A stretch of 64,000 nt of DNA from Bacteroidales bacterium (GTDB taxonomy: Bacteria > Bacteroidota > Bacteroidia > Bacteroidales > Lentimicrobiaceae). A program made the position numbers and the translations under genes. The notes below the pieces were generated by a model. That model made no database searches. It saw nothing but the letters and a program-made list of their open reading frames with translations, and was not told the origin of the DNA. Shown here one piece after another: positions 59,511-64,000 of the stretch. The DNA is taken from the NCBI GenBank assembly GCA_016709025.1, contig JADJEQ010000001.1, forward strand, positions 1-64,000, written 5' to 3'. Every line of letters begins with the position of its first letter. Position 1 is the first letter of the stretch.

Positions 59511-60171
59511 AATAGAATCATTCCTGCCTGTTATTTACAGGAAACTTGAGTTGATGGACCGCGAACAATTGATCAAACGCTTTGTCTCGCTTGAGTTTAA
59601 CCGTTTTCTGGAATATTATCGCGATGCAAAAGATTTGAATGTTTTCGAGGAAGCCAGGAAAGAAAGAGAGCCCCGTGAATCGCGCGATCCACGGGAAGGC
59701 AGAGATGGCCGCAGCCCACGTGAGAAACGTGAACCACGCGAACCGAGGGAGTTTAAAGGAGAACATGGCACAGCACAATTCACCCGTATGTTTATCAGCG
59801 TTGGCCGTAAAGACAGGGTATTGCCACCACAGATCATCGGACTCATCAATGAAGTAACCCGTTCACGCGAGATCAGGATCGGTCGCATCGACATACTCGA
59901 CAACTACAGCTTTATTGAAATTGATTCCAAATCAGTAGCCAAGGTATTGAAAGCATTTGAAAATGAAAGTGCCAATCCCGACGGCGTGCGCATTGAAACT
60001 GCCGGCGACCGGCCCGATGCACCACCCAAGCCAAAACGCAACCTATACAAAGGTAAAAGCGAAGGTGAAGGACAGTCATTTTTCAGCCGGGAGAAGAAAA
60101 GCGGCTGGAGCAGGAAAGATAAGCCTGATTTCAAAAAACCCGGAGGAAGCAGCCGGTTTAAGAAGAAATAA
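59404..60171 (+). CDS. DEAD-box RNA helicase, C-terminal part with DbpA-like RNA-binding domain (frameshifted)
   Basis: Real coding begins at QAKIPTGAQVCEKQLFHHID (59422 onward); the preceding Met codons are only an open frame. Residues ~40-75 (PVIYRKLELMDREQLIKRFV) are the dimerisation helix, followed by an Arg/Glu/Pro-rich stretch (PRESRDPREGRDGRSPREKR), the DbpA-type RRM (FTRMFISVGRKDRVLPPQII, then IRIGRIDILDNYSFIEI) and a basic Gly/Lys tail ending SSRFKKK. Belongs to the gene starting at 58323. The stop codon overlaps the A run of the next terminator. Confidence 0.9.
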   Translation: MPVNLLQAKIPTGAQVCEKQLFHHIDRMENVALDDEIESFLPVIYRKLELMDREQLIKRFVSLEFNRFLEYYRDAKDLNVFEEARKEREPRESRDPREGRDGRSPREKREPREPREFKGEHGTAQFTRMFISVGRKDRVLPPQIIGLINEVTRSREIRIGRIDILDNYSFIEIDSKSVAKVLKAFENESANPDGVRIETAGDRPDAPPKPKRNLYKGKSEGEGQSFFSREKKSGWSRKDKPDFKKPGGSSRFKKK

Positions 60172-60198
60172 AAAAGGTGCCAATGGCACCTTTTTTTT
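60171..60198 (+). terminator. Intrinsic terminator after the DEAD-box gene
   Basis: Stem AAAAAGGTGCC / GGCACCTTTTT with loop AAT and an 8-base T run (60191-60198), beginning at the stop codon. Confidence 0.93.
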
Positions 60199-60199
60199 G

Positions 60200-60450
60200 T
60201 TTCTATGAAGTGATTCGTCTCTTTCTTCACTTTTCACTTTCTTCAATATTCACTTCACAATTCATTCTTCTTAAAACCTAACAGGTTGGAAGAAAACCTG
60301 TTAGGTTTATTTTCATATCTCACTTCTCATTCACTCTTTCACTTTCTTCACTCTTTTCACTCTCGAACTTCTCACTTAACTCGTTAAACCTAACAGGTCG
60401 GAAGAAGACCTGGTAGGTTATCACTACTTCACTCTTTCACTCTTCACTGA
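60200..60450. repeat. Intergenic TTCACTC-rich tract with two AACCTAACAGG hairpins
   Basis: Hairpin 1: AAACCTAACAGGTT (60274-60287) / AACCTGTTAGGTTT (60295-60308), perfect 14-bp stem, loop GGAAGAA. Hairpin 2: 60387-60420, same words with one mismatch (GACCTGGTAGGTT). Both have the GGAAGAA loop, so they are copies. The rest is TTCACTTTC/TCTTCACTC low-complexity sequence. A hairpin of this kind may also end the trxB transcript. Confidence 0.75.
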
Positions 60451-61392
60451 CTATTCAGCCATCGAAATGAACCGCTCTGCCTCTATGGCAGCCATGCAAC
60501 CTGTACCGGCAGCTGTAATAGCCTGGCGAAAGACATGGTCCTGAACATCTCCGGCAGCGAAAACACCGGGAACATTGGTCTTTGTTGACCCAGGAACGGT
60601 TTTTATATAACCATTCTCGTCCAGATCGATCTGCCCTTTGAATAGATCGGTATTGGGTTTATGGCCGATGGCCACAAAGAAACCCTGTACATCGATCTGT
60701 CTGACCTCTCCGGACTTAACATTCTCAATAAGTGCACCAGTCACCACTTTTCCGTCTCCGGTTATTTCTTTCGTAACACTGTTCCACAGGACTTCAATGT
60801 TCGGTGTATTCATCACCTTATTTTGCATGGCTTTGCTGGCACGCAATTCATCGCGCCTGACAATCATATAAACCTTCCGTCCCAGTTTTGCCAGGTAGGT
60901 AGCTTCCTCGCAGGCAGTATCACCACCACCAACCACTGCCATATCCTGACCACGGAAGAAAAATCCATCGCAGGTGGCGCATGCGGAAACTCCATGTCCG
61001 TTATAACGGGCTTCCGATTCTATGCCCATCCATTTGGCTGTGGCACCGGTAGCAATCACCACCGTTTCAGCCTGTACTTTTTTACCATCATCGGAAGTAA
61101 CAAGAAATGGTCGTTTCGAAAAATCCACTTCACTGATGATCCCCCACCGCATATCTGTACCGAAACGTTCCGCCTGCTTCTGGAGGTCGATCATCATATC
61201 GGGCCCCTGCACCCCATCGGGATATCCGGGGAAGTTGTCAACTTCGGTAGTGGATGTCAGCTGACCGCCTGGTTGCAGTCCCTGGTAAACCACTGGTTTT
61301 AAATCTGCTCTGGCTGCGTAGATGGCTGCAGTGTAACCAGCGGGCCCTGATCCGATGATCAGGCATTCAATTTTTTCAAGTTCCTCGTTCAT
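60451..61392 (-). CDS. trxB: Thioredoxin reductase
   Basis: 313 aa. Reduces thioredoxin with NADPH through FAD. FAD motif IGSGPAGYTAAIYAARADLK, redox pair CATC in VSACATCDGFFFRG (~residues 137-140), NADPH motif VVGGGDTACEEATYLAKLG, and the final GVFAAGDVQDHVFRQAITAA. Start is the only ATG near the frame's 5' end. No co-directional neighbour; genes on both sides run towards or away from it with intergenic repeats. Confidence 0.96.
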   Translation of the reverse strand: MNEELEKIECLIIGSGPAGYTAAIYAARADLKPVVYQGLQPGGQLTSTTEVDNFPGYPDGVQGPDMMIDLQKQAERFGTDMRWGIISEVDFSKRPFLVTSDDGKKVQAETVVIATGATAKWMGIESEARYNGHGVSACATCDGFFFRGQDMAVVGGGDTACEEATYLAKLGRKVYMIVRRDELRASKAMQNKVMNTPNIEVLWNSVTKEITGDGKVVTGALIENVKSGEVRQIDVQGFFVAIGHKPNTDLFKGQIDLDENGYIKTVPGSTKTNVPGVFAAGDVQDHVFRQAITAAGTGCMAAIEAERFISMAE

Positions 61393-61687
61393 TATGGTAA
61401 ATTATTGGTTAAAATTTCCGATTCCAATTCAATGGTGTTTCGTTATAAAATATTGTTTTCGGCTTCACCTGGCTGAATGTCTGACAGGCGGATTCGAAGG
61501 GAGTTTCAACTATTATTCTGCATTCTGACACTAAACTAACAGAAAAGACCCTGATTTTCACCTAATCAAATTTATAAGAATTACGCAATTTAACCAAATT
61601 TATGCCAAATAATTAAATGGCTCTTTAACAATAAATTAACAATTAGACAAAATGGCAGATGGTGAAAATTATAAATATTAAAATGAA

Positions 61688-61720
61688 TTTGCATGGTTCA
61701 CCGAATTTTTCTTAATTTTG
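61688..61720 (+). promoter_or_regulatory. Promoter of tRNA-Pro
   Basis: TTTG (61688-61691), 21-bp spacer, TAATTTTG (61713-61720). Full Bacteroidota -33/-7 match, ~47 bp before the tRNA. The rest of 61393-61687 shows nothing recognisable. Confidence 0.7.
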
Positions 61721-61766
61721 CCGCTCCAAAACACGAAATATTTGTTTTGTGTAATGGAGAAGGTTA

Positions 61767-61840
61767 CGGGGTGTGGCGCAGTTGGCTAGCGTACTTGCAT
61801 GGGGTGCAAGTGGTCGTCAGTTCGAGTCTGACCACTCCGA
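61767..61840 (+). tRNA. tRNA-Pro (anticodon GGG)
   Basis: 74-nt cloverleaf: acceptor CGGGGTG pairs with CACTCCG (one G-U), D-arm GCGCAGTTGGCTAGCG, anticodon stem CTTGC/GCAAG around loop ATGGGGT (anticodon GGG), T-arm AGTTCGAGTCTGAC, discriminator A. CCA not encoded. Pro is also supported by the C1-G72 pair typical of bacterial tRNA-Pro. Confidence 0.96.
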
Positions 61841-61844
61841 CAAA

Positions 61845-61868
61845 AAAAGGTGCTGAAAGGCACCTTTT
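61845..61868 (+). terminator. Terminator just after tRNA-Pro
   Basis: 9-bp stem AAAAGGTGC / GCACCTTTT, loop TGAAAG, then TGTGTTTTC. Starts 5 bp after the tRNA 3' end. Confidence 0.75.
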
Positions 61869-61903
61869 GTGTTTTCATAATAATCCCATTTGACCATCTT
61901 TTT

Positions 61904-61964
61904 TTGGCTGGCGTGTCCTGAATGTAGTCGGGGTGGTCGGCTTTTCGAGTCTGACCAATCCGGC
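61904..61964 (+). pseudogene. Decayed tRNA-Pro copy
   Basis: Aligns with 61782-61842 of the tRNA: TTGGCT[A/G]GCGT, a scrambled anticodon arm, then GTGGTCG, TTCGAGTCTGACCA and TCCG[A/G]C. T-arm and 3' acceptor strand are kept; the anticodon stem does not pair and the 5' acceptor strand is absent. Could be duplication residue, or an integration scar that copied the tRNA 3' half. Confidence 0.7.
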
Positions 61965-61970
61965 AATAAA

Positions 61971-62022
61971 ATTGATAACATAAAAAAACCGGACTTTCGT
62001 CCGGTTTTTTTATGTTATCAAT
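61971..62022. terminator. Very long perfect terminator hairpin
   Basis: 24-bp perfect stem: ATTGATAACATAAAAAAACC then GGAC, loop TTTC, and the exact reverse complement. Contains T/A runs on both sides, so works for both strands; it lies 21 bp after the TPR gene stop (62043, minus strand). Confidence 0.9.
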
Positions 62023-62042
62023 GACCTTTATGCGGGTGTGGT

Positions 62043-62804
62043 TTACTTGCGGCCCAGTTTTTCGAGTAGTTTGTTAGCTTCCTTGTTGTGGTAGTTTTTC
62101 TGGTCGTCCGCGATTTTACGGAATTGTTCAACGGCAAAATCAATTTGCTCGTTCTTTAGGTAGCACAGCCCGAGATACCATTCGGCATGCTCTACATAGA
62201 GGTTGTTCTTGTCATCGACAATGTATCTGAACGCCTTAACGGCATCGTCGATACGATTGGTTTCGATGTAAGAAATTCCATTGTAGAACCATACTGCGAT
62301 ATTGGAGCTGTCCTTATCAAGAATTTCAGCAAACAGCAGGGAAGAACCCTGGAAATCTTTTTGCTGAAACTTAAGAATAGCCTCCACAATGTTCGCATTG
62401 CCCGAACGGGTTAGTTCAATAGTACGATCTGTGTCATAGTACATACTGAACAACTTCTCAGCCGTGTAGGAGCGCTGCTGAGTCAGCAGTAAGGCGCCTC
62501 CGGCGATCATCAGAATAGCGATGGCTGCAGCAGCAGCTAACTGCCACCTGCGTGGCTGCATCCTGATAATCTTTGTTGTTGCCTCTGTCTGCTTCGACTC
62601 GTTAAAAACACTGATTAACTTGCGGCGGAATTCAACGACATCTTCGTCAAGAAGAATGTTGTCGAGATCCTTGTCAAGCTTCAGTTCTCCTGATAGTTCG
62701 GCATTTGTTTGTAATTCCTTGCCAAACCATCTGAGTTCATCCTCATTCATTTCCCCTGCTATGAATCTTTCGATCAGCTGGGAATACTTGAGATTTCTAG
62801 TCAT
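62043..62804 (-). CDS. Membrane-anchored TPR protein coupled to the ECF sigma factor (possible anti-sigma)
   Basis: 253 aa from MTRNLKYSQLIERFIAGEMN (62804). Residues ~1-90 are cytoplasmic and helical (DELRWFGKELQTNAELSGEL), as in zinc-less anti-sigma N-termini; a single membrane helix at ~93-112 (LAAAAAIAILMIAGGALLL); then an extracytoplasmic TPR domain (VEAILKFQQKDFQGSSLLFA, VWFYNGISYIETNRIDDAVK, AEWYLGLCYLKNEQIDFAVE). The ATG overlaps the sigma stop by 8 bp (ATGACTAG), so translation is coupled. The layout suggests it senses an envelope signal and holds the sigma factor; anti-sigma activity is inference. Confidence 0.75.
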   Translation of the reverse strand: MTRNLKYSQLIERFIAGEMNEDELRWFGKELQTNAELSGELKLDKDLDNILLDEDVVEFRRKLISVFNESKQTEATTKIIRMQPRRWQLAAAAAIAILMIAGGALLLTQQRSYTAEKLFSMYYDTDRTIELTRSGNANIVEAILKFQQKDFQGSSLLFAEILDKDSSNIAVWFYNGISYIETNRIDDAVKAFRYIVDDKNNLYVEHAEWYLGLCYLKNEQIDFAVEQFRKIADDQKNYHNKEANKLLEKLGRK

Positions 62805-63378
62805 CGGACAGGAATTTATGGCACTTGGGGTCATTGATAATTCTCTTTTTTAATTCCTCTTTGCAGAGGTATTTTCGTGTCTTTGCGTATTTTTCGGTTT
62901 TGTAACCCATTTCAACTGCAATTTCTCTCAAAGATAGTTTCTTCATAAATAACAGGAGCACTTTCTGGCAATCATCGTGTAAAGTTAGAAAATGTTGCTG
63001 ATATAACCTGTATTTTTCAACTTCGTCATCGTAAATTTCCTCCATCACTTTGTCGGGTAAATTTACATATGATTCAATATCGCTGAATTCACGTGAAAAT
63101 TGTTTGCGGCGGTTTAATTTCTGCAACCACAAATTCCGGCAAACCGAATACAGGTAAGTACGAAAAGAACTACTTAATTCCAACTCATTGTCCCTGATCT
63201 TCTTAAACATTACAATCAGGCCATCCTGAAAGATGTCTTCAGCATCTTCCTCATTACCGCTATTCTTTACAATCAAATATTTTATCGTAGGGAAAAGCTC
63301 CTGATAAATATATTTAATGATAAAATCACTCCTCAACCTTAAGCCTTCGATGATCGCCTCATCCGAAAAGTGAATCAT
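62797..63378 (-). CDS. RNA polymerase sigma factor, ECF type
   Basis: 193 aa. Sigma region 2: YLIVKNSGNEEDAEDIFQDG, then LIVMFKKIRDNELELSSSFR and TYLYSVCRNLWLQKLNRRKQ (the -10-binding helix). Region 4: LLLFMKKLSLREIAVEMGYK, a helix-turn-helix, with KTRKYLCKEELKKRI. The linker between is longer and more acidic than in classic ECF factors. Followed by the coupled TPR protein. An inverted repeat AGGTAAT/ATTACCT sits 31 bp upstream of the start. Confidence 0.9.
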   Translation of the reverse strand: MIHFSDEAIIEGLRLRSDFIIKYIYQELFPTIKYLIVKNSGNEEDAEDIFQDGLIVMFKKIRDNELELSSSFRTYLYSVCRNLWLQKLNRRKQFSREFSDIESYVNLPDKVMEEIYDDEVEKYRLYQQHFLTLHDDCQKVLLLFMKKLSLREIAVEMGYKTEKYAKTRKYLCKEELKKRIINDPKCHKFLSDD

Positions 63379-63408
63379 GATCTGTTACTTTATCCGATTT
63401 TTATAAAA

Positions 63409-63426
63409 AGGTAATACGAATTACCT
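63409..63426. promoter_or_regulatory. Inverted repeat upstream of the ECF sigma gene
   Basis: AGGTAAT-ACGA-ATTACCT, 7-bp perfect arms, 4-nt centre. Candidate operator or a self-recognised promoter site; no further support. Confidence 0.3.
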
Positions 63427-63551
63427 GAAATTTTCTCAACCATTTGATCCATGTAAAATAATTTGCCAAAAAAAAGAGCTGAAAATTAAAATTTTCACCA
63501 TAATGTTTGATTGTTTCCCTTTAAATTATAAATTTGTTGAAAAATAAGTAA

Positions 63552-63559
63552 TAACTTTG
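63552..63559 (+). promoter_or_regulatory. Candidate promoter (TAACTTTG) for the partial gene at 63878
   Basis: Exact TAnnTTTG; TTTG at 63533-63536 is only 15 bp upstream, shorter than usual. If used, the leader would be ~310 nt, long enough to hold a regulatory element. Nothing else stands out between 63427 and 63877. Confidence 0.35.
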
Positions 63560-63877
63560 TCAAAAAAAGTTAAAATCATTACCCTTTTTCGCTTAAATGA
63601 GTCAACCAAACAAACCCGATTAAGTCTTGGAAACGTCTAATTTAAAGAACTTTTAACAACAATCCGATAAAAGTTATAGAAATTGACAGATTTTCAGCTT
63701 GTGCATCATTTCTTTACATCCACTCAAACAACTGCAATAACTAAACCTGACTTTTTCAGCCCGAAGCAATCTTTTCAACAATATTAATGTCAACAACTAT
63801 TAAAAGTAACTAAACCTAAAAATTTTACCATAAAACCAAAAGCAAATTGATGATTATTTACCAAAACCCCGTGAAAA

Positions 63878-64000
63878 ATGAGAAAAAAAACAATGCAATG
63901 GATGGCCTCCATAGCAGCAGTCGTGCTGCTATCAGGCCAGGTATTTGCCCAATCCGACATCGGAGGAAAGGCATTATACCACTTCAGGGCGGGAAAGCCG
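63878..64000 (+). CDS. Start of a secreted protein, cut by the window edge
   Basis: 41 codons visible, open to the last base. MRKKTMQWMASIAAVVLLSG, QVFAQ-SD is a clear signal peptide with cleavage after QVFA. Mature start DIGGKALYHFRAGKP gives no family. Placed divergently from the ECF sigma/TPR pair, so it may be a target of that regulator. Confidence 0.7.
   Translation, partial: MRKKTMQWMASIAAVVLLSGQVFAQSDIGGKALYHFRAGKP

Noticed and set aside
60661..61302. 213-codon frame antisense to trxB
   Set aside because: Mirror of a conserved gene.
61693..61893. 66-codon frame across tRNA-Pro
   Set aside because: Contains the whole tRNA gene and its terminator.

Overview
The window looks like a chromosomal stretch of a Bacteroidales-type Bacteroidota genome, probably free-living or sediment-type and possibly metagenome-assembled. 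Five things point there: a type IX secretion (T9SS) C-terminal sorting domain, BACON and SprB-like modules, repeated TAnnTTTG promoter elements, absence of clear Shine-Dalgarno dependence, and lineage-typical gene orders (rsfS-ftsH-LUD-DUF2007-cdsA-psd; DUF3822-rsmD beside coaD; pyrE followed by an SRPBCC gene; holA with AMP nucleosidase).

Layout. 1-10566 (minus strand) is one giant surface-protein gene. Its first 2 kb (signal peptide, Ig-like region, first beta-helix) is open. The remaining 8.5 kb, which runs off the left edge, is broken by many single-base indels and holds a ~1 kb duplication. 10567-16.5 kb has sparse genes (DcaP-like porin, cupin, beta-carbonic anhydrase, SPFH protein) separated by long low-complexity intergenic islands. 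16.6-27.1 kb holds a large inverted-repeat element, a T9SS cargo protein, tRNA-Asp, a BACON/dockerin secreted protein, a DUF2461 gene and a PorV/PorQ-like plus HhH/beta-barrel outer-membrane pair. 27.2-33.7 kb holds a POT peptide transporter (frameshifted), a YhcC-type radical SAM protein, an SPFH / LURP-Tubby-like / Arc-like trio, a YjjG-type phosphatase and a Cys-rich secreted peptide (frameshifted).

33.8-48 kb is conserved housekeeping. Phospholipid synthesis (psd, cdsA), the FtsH protease and RsfS form one long minus-strand operon, with birA divergent. pyrE and a NUDIX gene share a 7-bp divergent start region. coaD, rsmD, DUF3822, a TPR lipoprotein-like protein, an HSDR_N nuclease-fold protein, AMP nucleosidase and holA follow. 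48-60 kb has three tandem paralogous long-chain acyl-CoA synthetases, an SDR dehydrogenase, full-length purL and a DEAD-box RNA helicase (frameshifted). 60-64 kb has trxB, tRNA-Pro(GGG) with a decayed tRNA-Pro copy just downstream, an ECF sigma factor translationally coupled to a membrane-anchored TPR protein, and the start of a secreted protein cut by the window edge.

How it fits together: most of the right-hand 30 kb is core metabolism (pyrimidine, purine, CoA, biotin, phospholipid, fatty-acid activation). The left 30 kb is envelope and surface biology. Several apparent gene breaks (28113, 33440, 59421 and the whole 1-8.5 kb stretch) are each restored by one base, so residual sequencing or assembly error must be excluded before any is called a pseudogene. 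No CRISPR array, intact insertion sequence or prophage was seen.
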